Assembly (NCBI GenBank): GCA_030837965.1
Contig: JAUTXP010000045.1
Location: forward strand, 1-50,861
Source: Acidimicrobiaceae bacterium
GTDB taxonomy: Bacteria; Actinomycetota; Acidimicrobiia; Acidimicrobiales; JAUTXP01
Length of the DNA: 50,861 nucleotides
Reading direction: 5' to 3'
Shown: positions 10,039-21,526 of the stretch, one piece after another
Numbering within the stretch: the stretch's first letter is position 1
How the letters are laid out: each line of letters starts with the position of its first letter
The notes under the pieces: model-generated
Seen by the model: the letters and a program-made list of their open reading frames with translations, nothing else
What the model was told of the DNA's origin: nothing
Databases searched by the model: none
Program-made: the position numbers and the translations under genes

Positions 10039-10081
10039 ACCGACGACCGGGATGCGACGGGCCGGGCACAGGCCGAACTGG

Positions 10082-10834
10082 TCAGATGCGGCTGCTGACC
10101 CGGGCGCTGATCTTGCGGCTCAGGCTTCGAGGGGCGACCTGGCTGGTGACGGTCGAGATCTTGTTGAACAAGCCAGGAACGCAGACGGCCTGATTGCGGG
10201 CCAGGGCCTTCAACGCGGCATCGACCACCGACTCGGCGTCGTCCCACACGAAGTCGGGCAGCTTGCCGCCCGCGAACCCGCCTCGCTGCTGGAACTCGGT
10301 ACGGGTCGCGCCCGGGCACACCACGGTGACGTGCACGCCTGATGCGCGCACCTCTTCGTGCACGGCCTCGGTGAAGCTGAGGACGAAGGCCTTGGCCGCC
10401 GAGTAGACGGCATTGCTCGGGCCCGCTTGAAAGGCGGCGACGGATGCGATGTTGATGATCCCGCCCGACCGGCGCGACACCATGCCGGGAAGGGCGGCGT
10501 GGGTGAGTCGCATCGGGGCGACCACGTCGAGTCGGACCTCGCGGTCAAGGGCCTCCATGTCGGTCTGGGCAAAGTCGCCGTACGTCCCCGCGCCCGCGTT
10601 GTTGACGAGCAGGTCGATCCCTGCCGCGCAGCGCGACTCGACGGCCGCGAGCTGCTCGGCGTCGGTGAGGTCGGCGGGCAGCACCTCGACGTTGACGCGC
10701 ACCTCGTCGGCCAGGTTCTTGAGCTTGTCCTCGCTGCGGGCTACCACGACCAGGTCGTGCCCGGTGGCGGCCAGCTTGCGGGCGAAGGCGAGGCCGATGC
10801 CCGACGAGGCACCGGTGACGAGAGCGGTCGGCAT
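10082..10834 (-). CDS. Short-chain dehydrogenase/reductase (classical SDR)
   Basis: 250 residues. The Rossmann motif TGASSGIG near residue 7, ADLTD after the second strand, NNAGAGTYG, the catalytic serine in NIASVAAF, the YSAAK Tyr-Lys pair and the PGATRTEF loop are all in place for an active NAD(P)-dependent oxidoreductase. The DltE/YqjQ-like layout with a C-terminal 'VCVPGLFNK' extension is common in actinobacteria; the substrate is not predictable. It is followed on the same strand by nothing close; upstream, the 2H/GNAT fusion ends 9 bases before this start, so the two are probably co-transcribed. Confidence 0.9.
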   Translation of the reverse strand: MPTALVTGASSGIGLAFARKLAATGHDLVVVARSEDKLKNLADEVRVNVEVLPADLTDAEQLAAVESRCAAGIDLLVNNAGAGTYGDFAQTDMEALDREVRLDVVAPMRLTHAALPGMVSRRSGGIINIASVAAFQAGPSNAVYSAAKAFVLSFTEAVHEEVRASGVHVTVVCPGATRTEFQQRGGFAGGKLPDFVWDDAESVVDAALKALARNQAVCVPGLFNKISTVTSQVAPRSLSRKISARVSSRI

Positions 10835-10843
10835 GGGCGGAAC

Positions 10844-11788
10844 CTACGACAGATCGCGTCGAAGCTGCACGAAGCGGCCCGACAGCTTGGCCTCGTCCAC
10901 CCAGCCCAATCGGCGATAGAACCCGTCGGTCTTGGTACGCACGGTGACGTGGCCCGCGCCCCGGTCGGCGGCCGCGGCCAGGAACGCGTTGACGACATGG
11001 GCGCCCACGCCCGTGCCTCGCTCGTCGGGGTCGACGATGAGGTTGGCCAGGTGCGCATGCGCGTGGTCTCGTGCGACCCAGCCTTCGGCCACGCCCACCA
11101 CTCGACCGTCTCGCCGGGCGGCAACGGCGAGCGGCGTCCGCGGCTCCGCCGTCGGCTCATCGGCCCACTCCCGCACTGAGAAGGCGGTGGCCTCGGGGTC
11201 GAGCCGCTCGCTCACCGTCAACTCCAGCGGCAGGCCGCCTCGGCCCACCACCGCCTTGGGCGCGAAGGGCGCGTCGGCGATAGGCGTCCAAACCCGTCCG
11301 TCGCCTTCGCGCAACAGATGCACCCGGTCGACTCGCACCTCGACGGCGTAGTCGGCCAACGCGCTCATGGCCGCGTCGATGCGCGTCGGCGTGGAGTCGT
11401 CGCAGATGGTCACGTGGGGGACGAAGGGCCACGTGAGCGAGCGCTCCAACGGACCGGTGAAGACGCGGTCGCGCAGCGCGTGCAGCGCATCGAGATCGCC
11501 GCCCACCTTGAGGAAGAGCACGGGGTTGTCGGGCAGGAACGTGCCGGGCGGACCGAGGGTGAGGTCGAGGGCGCGGGTCGACGCGGCCGCGTGGCGCAAG
11601 ACCTCCAGCGCTGACGGCACGTCGTCCTCCCGGACGTTGACCGGCGGCACCAGCGTGAGGTGGGCGGGGATGCGGACCAAGGCCGGGTCGCCCAAGGCCC
11701 GGCGCAGACCGTCCACCTCCTGGCAGGCGGGGGCAGGCACGAGCAGGGCGACGCCGAGGCGCCAGCGGGGCATGGACGACGATTGCAC
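10844..11788 (-). CDS. 2H phosphoesterase (2'-5' RNA ligase family)-GNAT acetyltransferase fusion
   Basis: 314 residues with two domains. Residues ~8-165 have the paired motifs HLTL and HVTI spaced about 85 residues apart, the two catalytic histidine motifs of the 2H phosphoesterase/LigT superfamily, which acts on 2',3'-cyclic or 2'-5' phosphodiesters. Residues ~185-314 are a GNAT N-acetyltransferase with VDPDERGTGVGAHVVNAFL (acetyl-CoA pyrophosphate loop) and a C-terminal FYRRLGW. The frame is continuous through the junction. Start is ATG 11788 or the ATG five codons later (11773). The fusion suggests the two activities act on one RNA-linked or nucleotide-linked substrate; the substrate is unknown. 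Confidence 0.82.
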   Translation of the reverse strand: MQSSSMPRWRLGVALLVPAPACQEVDGLRRALGDPALVRIPAHLTLVPPVNVREDDVPSALEVLRHAAASTRALDLTLGPPGTFLPDNPVLFLKVGGDLDALHALRDRVFTGPLERSLTWPFVPHVTICDDSTPTRIDAAMSALADYAVEVRVDRVHLLREGDGRVWTPIADAPFAPKAVVGRGGLPLELTVSERLDPEATAFSVREWADEPTAEPRTPLAVAARRDGRVVGVAEGWVARDHAHAHLANLIVDPDERGTGVGAHVVNAFLAAAADRGAGHVTVRTKTDGFYRRLGWVDEAKLSGRFVQLRRDLS

Positions 11789-11817
11789 ACCCCGGTCGGA
11801 GGGGGAGAACCCCCGGC

Positions 11818-12189
11818 ATGGAACGCGAGAGCGCCAAGCACAGCGGCAGGCTGGACGACCAGATGGCCCATGAAGTCGAGTCCATGACTCGGGGCAACTC
11901 GCCCGAGGAATCCCGAAGCAGGGCCGACCGGGTACTGGAGGAGTCGACCGAGGACGACGTGCGGACCGACCTCGATGCCAGGGCCGAGCTGGCCCGACAC
12001 ATCACGGCGGCCACGTGGCCCGCGGCCAAGGAGGAGTTGGTCCACGTGGCCAGGGTGGAGCGGGCGCCGCAAGAGGTGCTGGACTCGCTGCGCACGCTGC
12101 CCGAAGAGGCCCGCTTCGAGAACGTGCAGGCGGTCTGGGCCGCGCTGGGCGGACCCACCGAGGGAGCGCACACCCATGGCGGGGGCTGA
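11818..12189 (+). CDS. DUF2795-like small protein
   Basis: 123 residues. The C-terminal ~65 residues (LARHITAATWPAAKEELVHVA through LPEEARFENVQAVWAAL) match the DUF2795 pattern of a small helical domain widespread in actinobacteria. The N-terminal half is polar and likely disordered. A ribosome site GGAGGGGGAG precedes ATG 11818. The molecular function is unknown. It overlaps the next small gene by 14 bases, suggesting co-translation, and diverges from the 2H/GNAT gene 29 bp away. Confidence 0.75.
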   Translation: MERESAKHSGRLDDQMAHEVESMTRGNSPEESRSRADRVLEESTEDDVRTDLDARAELARHITAATWPAAKEELVHVARVERAPQEVLDSLRTLPEEARFENVQAVWAALGGPTEGAHTHGGG

Positions 12190-12397
12190 CGCCGCGCCGG
12201 GCTCCGAAGGTCCTGGCAACGACGAGGTGGCTGCGCTGGTGTGGAAGCTGGGTCAGCACGTAGACCCGCCCGTCACCGTGGTGGTGGACGGGCGGGAGTA
12301 CGTTGCCGGCGCTGGGCCACCCGAGGGCCGGGTGGAGATGACCGAGCAGGAGTTGCGCCGCTCGGTCGCCGAGGCTGACTCAGCCGAGTCTGACTAG
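12176..12397 (+). CDS. Hypothetical small acidic protein (73 aa)
   Basis: 73 residues starting at ATG 12176, with GAGGGAG about 8 bases upstream inside the end of the DUF2795 gene. It contains a short beta-like segment VTVVVDGREYVAGAG and ends in a Glu/Ser/Asp-rich tail. No recognised domain. The overlap with the preceding gene and its ribosome site support translation. Its last four bases overlap the convergent secreted-protein gene. Confidence 0.55.
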   Translation: MAGADAAPGSEGPGNDEVAALVWKLGQHVDPPVTVVVDGREYVAGAGPPEGRVEMTEQELRRSVAEADSAESD

Positions 12398-12633
12398 CCG
12401 TGTCCGGGTAGGTGGGCCTGCACCGTCACCAAGCGGTCAGGCCATTCGATGCACACCCCGTAGCCCCCGCTCGGGTTGGGGCCCTTGTCCGGGATGATGA
12501 CGCAGACGTATTCACGAGCGTCGGTGCCGGTGCCGGTATCGGCCGAGGCGGCTGGGGCGCCCGCCAGCGCGACGGCGCTGAAGGCCATCGAGACGGAGGC
12601 CGCGAACAGGGCCAGGCTTCTCTTCAGTTGCAT
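12394..12633 (-). CDS. Small secreted protein (79 aa) of unknown function
   Basis: 79 residues. The N-terminus is a clear signal peptide: basic KR, a hydrophobic core (SLALFAASVSMAFSAVALAG), and cleavage expected after ASA. The mature peptide is about 47 residues with two cysteines (YVCVI and YGVCIEW) that could form a disulfide. GGGAGGAAG lies just before ATG 12633, a strong ribosome site. No family recognised. The leader contains two palindromes (12653-12685 and 12706-12747) that may control it. Confidence 0.65.
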   Translation of the reverse strand: MQLKRSLALFAASVSMAFSAVALAGAPAASADTGTGTDAREYVCVIIPDKGPNPSGGYGVCIEWPDRLVTVQAHLPGHG

Positions 12634-12652
12634 GTCTTCCTCCCAGAAGAAA

Positions 12653-12685
12653 TTGGCATGTCAGGCCCCTAGCGTGACATGCCAA
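12653..12685. promoter_or_regulatory. 11-bp inverted repeat in the leader of the small secreted gene
   Basis: Perfect arms TTGGCATGTCA (12653-12663) and TGACATGCCAA (12675-12685) with an 11-base spacer. It lies 20 bp upstream of the secreted-protein start, which suits a repressor operator or a leader hairpin. The sequence AGCGTGACA at its right side is repeated 65 bp further at the next palindrome. Confidence 0.5.
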
Positions 12686-12705
12686 CGACCACAGCACAAG
12701 CCCGT

Positions 12706-12747
12706 CTTGTCGCGCTCAATGCCGTATACGGCAATCAGCGTGACAAG
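12706..12747. promoter_or_regulatory. 42-bp nested palindrome between atpC and the small secreted gene
   Basis: The core TGCCGTATACGGCA (12720-12733) is a perfect 14-base palindrome. It is framed by outer arms CTTGTCGCGCT (12706-12716) and AGCGTGACAAG (12737-12747), complementary except for one base. It sits 32 bp after the atpC stop on the minus strand, so it could be the atp operon terminator, or an operator for the secreted-protein gene, or both. Confidence 0.5.
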
Positions 12748-12778
12748 TCGGCTGGGAGCTGGGGGGAGCCGCGGGGGG

Positions 12779-13167
12779 TTAGCTGCCGGTGGCGACGGTG
12801 ACCCGGACGTGGGCCCGTCGGAGGGCGGCCTCGGCTTCGGCGTCGTCGCCCGCCCGCACCCTGCGCTCGGCCTCGTCGGCGGCGCGTCGGGCCCGGGCCA
12901 CGTCGATCTGCGAGGCCAGCTCGGCCACGTCCGACAGGATGATCACCCGGTCGTCCTTGACCTCCACGAACCCGCCGTGGACGGCGGCCTGCTCCTCGCC
13001 CCCGCCCACCTTCTGAATGCGCACGGCGCCGATCCCGAGCGCGCCGAGAAACGGGGCGTGCCCGGTCAGGAAGGCGATGTCGCCGCCCGCGGTGCGGGCG
13101 ATCACCATCTCCGCCTCGCCCGAGAACAGGATGCGCTCGGGCGAGACCAGCTCGACGCGCAGCGGCA

Positions 13168-13168
<1 letters not shown>
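12779..13168 (-). CDS. atpC: F1Fo ATP synthase epsilon subunit
   Basis: 129 residues, normal length. Epsilon belongs to the central stalk and restrains ATP hydrolysis. The N-terminal beta sandwich is shown by LRVELVSPERILFSGEAEMVIARTAGGDIAFLTGHAPFLGAL, the family signature, followed by GGFVEVKDDRVIILSDVAE and a C-terminal helical hairpin with DVARARRAADEAERR. The ATG at 13168 overlaps the atpD stop (TGATG). It is the last gene of the operon. Confidence 0.95.
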
Positions 13169-15586
<2,418 letters not shown>

Positions 15587-15611
15587 GCCTCAGCCCCCCC
15601 TCTCGTCGTTC

Positions 15612-15652
15612 TGGGCACCTTTTCTTGCCTGGAGGCGAAGAAAAGGTGCCCA
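15612..15652. terminator. Strong hairpin between atpA and atpG
   Basis: Arms TGGGCACCTTTTCTT (15612-15626) and AAGAAAAGGTGCCCA (15638-15652) pair over 15 bases, and the loop itself can continue pairing (GCCT/AGGC). It sits inside the atp operon rather than at its end. It could be an attenuator, an RNA-processing or stability element, or a relic; no U-tract typical of E. coli terminators follows the stem in the transcribed direction. Confidence 0.55.
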
Positions 15653-15672
15653 AAAGCCGGTGGTGGTGGGTC

Positions 15673-15728
15673 GCATGGCTAGGCCGACGCCTGGGCGGGC
15701 TGGGCGGGGTCGGAGGTGGGACGCATGG

Positions 15729-15755
<27 letters not shown>
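15673..15755. repeat. Duplicated 3' end of atpA
   Basis: Bases 15673-15705 and 15723-15755 are direct copies (33 bases, two differences, 50-base offset). The right copy encodes the last residues and stop codon of AtpA; the left copy lies after the stop and would read as another ...AQPAQASA-stop end in a different frame. This looks like a local tandem duplication of the coding terminus. Confidence 0.8.
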
Positions 15756-17270
<1,515 letters not shown>

Positions 17271-17273
17271 GGG

Positions 17274-17807
17274 TCAGAGCACCTCGCGGAGTTGGTTGAG
17301 TCGGTGACGGACGCTGCCGTCGTAGACCTCGTCGCCCACTTGGGCGACGACGCCGCCCAGCACGGACGGGTCGATGATCACGCGCACCTCGACCTTCTTG
17401 CCGGTGCGATGGGACAGGGCCTGGGCCAGGCGCTGCTTCTGCTCGTCGGTGAGGGGCGACGTGGTGCGCACCTCGGCCAAGGCCTGCTGGCGCGTCTCGG
17501 CCGCCCGCTGCACGAGCTTGTCCACGATGTCGGGCAGTTCGCGCCCGCGTCCCGCGCCGACGATGAAGCTGACCAGCGCGTTGGTGACCGGGTGGGCGCG
17601 GGTGCCGAGGAGGTCCTCGACGATCCCCTGCCGACGCTCGACCGGGATGGCCTCGTCGGTCAGCGTCGTGCGCAGCCGGTCGTCGGACTCCAAGGTGCGG
17701 GCCACCTGATAGAGCTCGTTCTCGACCTGCTCGAGCGCGTCCTCGGCCCTGGCGATGGTGAACAGCGCCTGGGCATAGGCGTCGGCGCGGGTCCCGGTCT
17801 CGGCCAT
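17274..17807 (-). CDS. atpH: F1Fo ATP synthase delta subunit
   Basis: 177 residues, the free-standing OSCP/delta that joins the peripheral stalk to the top of F1. The N-terminal helical bundle (ADAYAQALFTIARAEDALEQVENEL) and the C-terminal VIIDPSVLGGVVAQVGDEVYDGSVRHRLNQL are the usual family marks. It is not fused to a b subunit as in mycobacteria. The start ATG overlaps the atpF stop by one base (TAATG). Confidence 0.95.
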   Translation of the reverse strand: MAETGTRADAYAQALFTIARAEDALEQVENELYQVARTLESDDRLRTTLTDEAIPVERRQGIVEDLLGTRAHPVTNALVSFIVGAGRGRELPDIVDKLVQRAAETRQQALAEVRTTSPLTDEQKQRLAQALSHRTGKKVEVRVIIDPSVLGGVVAQVGDEVYDGSVRHRLNQLREVL

Positions 17808-18346
17808 TACCGCTGGGCCCCGACCTGGCTGATGAAGTTCTCGACCAAGGCCGTGTTGGTGTCACGGTCGAGGTTGCGCTCGACCACCCGCTCGGCCGCG
17901 GCGATGGCGATCTCGGCCACCTGCTGGCGCAGGTCGGCGAGCGTCCTGTCCTTGGCCGCGTTGATGTCGTCCGCGTTGCGCTGACGCAGCTCGGCCACCT
18001 CGGACTCGGCCCTGGCCATCAGGTCGCGTCGAAGCTGGTCCGCCGTCTGGCGGGCCTCCTCGATGATGCGGTTGGCCTCGCTCTTGGCGTCTTGAAGCTG
18101 CGCCGAGTACTGGTCGAGGATCGTCTGGGCCTCGCTCTTGAGACGCTCGGCGTCGTCCAGGTCCTTGCGGATGCGGTTGGTGCGGTTCTCCATGGCCTTG
18201 GCCACTGCGGGGAACGCGAGCTTCCACATCAACACGAACAGGACGATGAAGGCGAGGAACCCCCAGAACAGTTCGTTCTTGTCCGGGAGGATCGGGTTCG
18301 AGGGGCCCTCTTCGGCCGCGAGGACCAACAGCCCGAGAACGTGCAT
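17807..18346 (-). CDS. atpF: F1Fo ATP synthase b subunit
   Basis: 179 residues. One N-terminal membrane helix (FWGFLAFIVLFVLMWKLAFPAV) is followed by a long charged coiled coil (NRIRKDLDDAERLKSEAQTIL and onward) that forms the peripheral stalk. The order atpE-atpF-atpH and the length are standard. Stop overlaps the atpH start. Confidence 0.95.
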   Translation of the reverse strand: MHVLGLLVLAAEEGPSNPILPDKNELFWGFLAFIVLFVLMWKLAFPAVAKAMENRTNRIRKDLDDAERLKSEAQTILDQYSAQLQDAKSEANRIIEEARQTADQLRRDLMARAESEVAELRQRNADDINAAKDRTLADLRQQVAEIAIAAAERVVERNLDRDTNTALVENFISQVGAQR

Positions 18347-18356
18347 GACGGCCTCC

Positions 18357-18638
<282 letters not shown>

Positions 18639-19409
18639 CTAGTGCTCGGGGTGCATGGCACCGCCGATGTACACGGCGGTGAGGATGGTGAAGATGTAGG
18701 CCTGCAGGACGGCGACGAGGACCTCGAAGCCGGTGAGGAAGACGAGCATGACCGCGGGCAGCGGCATGACGACGACCAGCGGGCCCTTGACCAACAGGGC
18801 GGCCGACAGCACCGAGAACGTCACCAGCAGGATGTGGCCGGCCAGCATGTTGGCGAAGAGCCGGACGGCGAGCGAGAAGGGCCGCACCAGGAACGTCGAG
18901 ATGAACTCGATGGGCGTGACCAGGATGTAGAGGGCGGTGGGCACGCCGGGCGGGAACAGGCTGGACTTGAAGTAGCCGAGCGGACCCTGGTTGATGATGC
19001 CGACCACGATGAAGATGACCCAGCTCAACAAGGCCAGGAACAGCGGGATGGCCATGCGCGCCGTGGCCGGGATCTGGAAGATCGGGATGATCTCGAAGAT
19101 GTTGCAGAAGAAGATGAAGAAGAACAGCGTGGTCAGATACGGCATCCAGCCCAGGCCGGAAGGGCCCATGGTTTGGAGCACGATGCCCTCGCGGACGAAC
19201 TCCACGGCCGACTCCACGATGTTCTGCACGCCCGTGGGCACGAGGGCGCCCTTGCTCCCGGCCAGCAGGAACATGACCAGCGTGGCCACCGCGGCGAGCA
19301 CGCAGATGAGGGTGACCTTGTTGAACTCGTAAAGCGTGCCGTCGCCGAAGATGGGCTTGAACTTGACGATGTGGTCGATCCCGGGAAAGTCGAGTGCGAG
19401 GAGGTGCAC
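18639..19409 (-). CDS. atpB: F1Fo ATP synthase a subunit
   Basis: 256 residues, multi-pass stator component of the proton channel. The essential arginine lies in PFSLAVRLFANMLAGH, and the C-terminal channel helix LVAVLQAYIFTILTAVYIGGA matches the family. Start is GTG 19409. It follows the AtpI-like gene by 4 bp and precedes atpE by 15 bp. Confidence 0.96.
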   Translation of the reverse strand: MHLLALDFPGIDHIVKFKPIFGDGTLYEFNKVTLICVLAAVATLVMFLLAGSKGALVPTGVQNIVESAVEFVREGIVLQTMGPSGLGWMPYLTTLFFFIFFCNIFEIIPIFQIPATARMAIPLFLALLSWVIFIVVGIINQGPLGYFKSSLFPPGVPTALYILVTPIEFISTFLVRPFSLAVRLFANMLAGHILLVTFSVLSAALLVKGPLVVVMPLPAVMLVFLTGFEVLVAVLQAYIFTILTAVYIGGAMHPEH

Positions 19410-19413
19410 CAGG

Positions 19414-19920
19414 TCAGTCCTTTCGGGCCGGTCGGGCCAATGGGGCCGGTCGGGCTTCCGGACGCGGCTTCAAGCCGGGGAAGGCCAGCGAGGCGGAGAC
19501 GAACTTGAGCTCCCAGACCAACAGGCCCAGGTGGGTGGCGATCAGGGTCAGGCCGAGGGGCCAGGCCATGAACCACGACATGTTGTGGACGGCGATGACG
19601 GCCACGGCCATGAGGCCGAGGCGGATGAGATAGCCGAACAGGGCCGCGCCCATCAGCAGGCCGAGCGAGATGCGCGCCGACCAACTCAAGAGGGCGGCAG
19701 CCAAGGCGAAGTTGGCCAGCACGATGACGACCGCGTAGGCGCTCGACGCCGCGCCCGCCAGGCCCCAAGGGATGGCGCACAGGGCGATGACGACAGGGGC
19801 CACGGGCAGGGCCCGGCGCAGCATGTCGGACGCGACCTGCTGCTCGACGGCCGGGCCGTCCAGGCGGGTGACCATGGCCGGCGCAGGCGGCGCCAGGTGG
19901 GCAGGCGTGGTCGCGCTCAT
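19414..19920 (-). CDS. ATP synthase I-like membrane protein
   Basis: About 168 residues from ATG 19920. Four hydrophobic helices follow a polar N-terminus (PVAPVVIALCAIPWGL, YAVVIVLANFALAAALLSW, ISLGLLMGAALFGYLIRLGLMAV, AWPLGLTLIATHLGLLVWEL), with a Pro/Arg-rich tail. The size, topology and place just before atpB match the poorly conserved AtpI family, thought to help Fo c-ring assembly. The ATG overlaps the stop of the upstream AtpZ-like gene (ATGA). Confidence 0.75.
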   Translation of the reverse strand: MSATTPAHLAPPAPAMVTRLDGPAVEQQVASDMLRRALPVAPVVIALCAIPWGLAGAASSAYAVVIVLANFALAAALLSWSARISLGLLMGAALFGYLIRLGLMAVAVIAVHNMSWFMAWPLGLTLIATHLGLLVWELKFVSASLAFPGLKPRPEARPAPLARPARKD

Positions 19921-20228
19921 CGGGCCGCCTCCTCCGTGCCGTTGGGCGTGCGTCGGCCCCACGGCGCCGCTGCGTCCCGGGCCTGCATGGCCTGGTCGTA
20001 GGCGTACCAGAGCTTGACGAACATGCCCGTCACCGCGAACAGGGCGAGGGCGAGCATGAAGATCGGGGAGGTGCCGAGGCGCATGTCGAGAAGGTGTCCA
20101 AGGAAGCCGAAGACGACGGGGGTGACGGCAAACTCGAAGGCTCGGGAGAGTGCTTCGCCGAAGCCATTGTTGAGCTCGCGCCGTTCCCGCAGATCCACCG
20201 CCGGGGAGGTTAGGAGGTCACCCTTCAC
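19917..20228 (-). CDS. AtpZ/AtpI-family small membrane protein
   Basis: About 75-105 residues depending on start. It contains RERRELNNGFGEALSRAFEFA, then two membrane helices (VTPVVFGFLGHLLDMRLG and FMLALALFAVTGMFVKLWYAY), the pattern of the AtpZ/putative F0F1-ATPase subunit family (often annotated Ca2+/Mg2+ transporter). The longest frame starts inside the family A hairpin and is unlikely. GTG 20228 or GTG 20198 are the candidates; neither has a classical ribosome site, and the stretch between them contains CCTCC twice, complementary to a Shine-Dalgarno sequence. It is the first gene of the atp operon. Confidence 0.7.
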   Translation of the reverse strand: MKGDLLTSPAVDLRERRELNNGFGEALSRAFEFAVTPVVFGFLGHLLDMRLGTSPIFMLALALFAVTGMFVKLWYAYDQAMQARDAAAPWGRRTPNGTEEAAR

Positions 20229-20266
20229 GGGTGCAAATCCAGGTTTTCGCCCCCCAAAAACCCGCC

Positions 20267-20310
20267 CCCCGATCTTTTCCACAGCAGCAGGTGCTGTGGA
20301 AAAGTCGGGG
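20267..20310. terminator. Family A intergenic hairpin, copy 2
   Basis: Core arms CTTTTCCACAGCA (20274-20286) and TGCTGTGGAAAAG (20292-20304) with a GCAGG loop; outer CCCCGA/TCGGGG pairs extend the stem past a one-base bulge. It lies between the wecA stop and the first atp gene, so it can terminate the wecA transcript before the atp operon. Confidence 0.75.
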
Positions 20311-20332
20311 TGGGCCGGGGACAGAGGCGACG

Positions 20333-21526
20333 TCAGGCCGAGCCGGCGGAGCCTTTGCGGTCCTCCAACGCGACCACGTCGGCCAGCCCGGCGTCGGCCA
20401 GCCCAGCGTCAGCGTCGGGGTCGCCGACCACGGGGCGCTGGCGGATGCCGGGATGGAACAGCATGTAGAGGGCGATGCCCAGGGCGGCCACGAGCACGGG
20501 GATGACGGCGTTGCCCCGCTTGGTGAACGTGGGGTACAGCACCATCCCGCACAGCAGCGCGGTCCACGCCCACAGGATCACCACCGACCGCCGCTGCCCG
20601 TGCCCCAGCCGCATGAGCCGGTGGTGCAGGTGCTCCTTGTCGGCCTCGGCCACGCGGGATCGCCCGCCCGCCCGGCGGATGATGGCGAAGGCGGTGTCGA
20701 GGATGGGCACGCCCAGGATGAAGAACGGGATGAAGATCGGGGCGAAGAAGAAGAACGTCTTGCCGCTGAACTCGTTGTCCGTCTGCCCCACGACCACCAG
20801 CGTGGACGCGGCCATCAGCACCCCGAGCAGCATGGCCCCGCTGTCGCCCATGAAGATCCGGGCCGGGTGGAAGTTGTGGGGCAGGAACCCGATGCACATG
20901 CCGCAGGCGATGACCGCTACCAGCGGCCCGATGTTCTCCGGGCCCAGGCTCCCGGCCCGCACCAACTGGTCGCCATAGATGAAGAACGACGCGCCGGCCA
21001 AGGCGACGATGCCCGCGGCCAGCCCGTCCAGCCCGTCGATGAGGTTCACGGCGTTGGCCATGCCCACCACCCAGACCACGGTGGCCAGCGGCTCCAGGTC
21101 GGGCGACAGGGCCACGAACCCGGCGAACGGGATCTGGAAGAAGAACATGGTGACGCCGAGCAGGGCGAGGATCGACCCGGCCAGCACCTGACCGGCCAGC
21201 TTGGCGGGCGCCGACATCTCCCGCAGGTCGTCCACGAGGAACACGGCGAAGGTGATGGTCCCGGCCAGCACGACGCCAAGTGGGGCCGAAGAGCTGGCGA
21301 ACACCTCCTTGAACTGCGAGAGCCGCGAGGCGAGGAGCATGGCCAGCAAGAAGGCCACGAACATGGCCGCGCCCCCGAGCGTGGGAGTCGGCGCGGCATG
21401 GACGCGGCGCTCGTCGGGCATGACCACGGCCCCGATGCGAACGGCCAGTCGGCGGACCACGAACGTGCACGCCCACGTGGCCACCGCGGCCACGGCGAAG
21501 ACGATGCCGTACCCGCCCAACACCAT
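20333..21526 (-). CDS. wecA: Undecaprenyl-phosphate N-acetylglucosaminyl-1-phosphate transferase (WecA/TagO/Rfe)
   Basis: 397 residues from ATG 21526. It is an integral membrane enzyme that transfers GlcNAc-1-phosphate to undecaprenyl (decaprenyl) phosphate, the first step in arabinogalactan, teichoic acid or O-antigen linkage. About ten hydrophobic helices, with FLVDDLRE, NAVNLIDGLDGLAAG, FLPHNFHPARIFMGDSGAMLLG and the His motif HLHHRLMRLGHGQRRSV, all family signatures. The start overlaps the stop of the phosphatase gene (TGATG). The Ala/Asp-rich C-terminal tail is variable. It occupies the rfe position between sua5 and atp known from M. tuberculosis. Confidence 0.93.
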   Translation of the reverse strand: MVLGGYGIVFAVAAVATWACTFVVRRLAVRIGAVVMPDERRVHAAPTPTLGGAAMFVAFLLAMLLASRLSQFKEVFASSSAPLGVVLAGTITFAVFLVDDLREMSAPAKLAGQVLAGSILALLGVTMFFFQIPFAGFVALSPDLEPLATVVWVVGMANAVNLIDGLDGLAAGIVALAGASFFIYGDQLVRAGSLGPENIGPLVAVIACGMCIGFLPHNFHPARIFMGDSGAMLLGVLMAASTLVVVGQTDNEFSGKTFFFFAPIFIPFFILGVPILDTAFAIIRRAGGRSRVAEADKEHLHHRLMRLGHGQRRSVVILWAWTALLCGMVLYPTFTKRGNAVIPVLVAALGIALYMLFHPGIRQRPVVGDPDADAGLADAGLADVVALEDRKGSAGSA

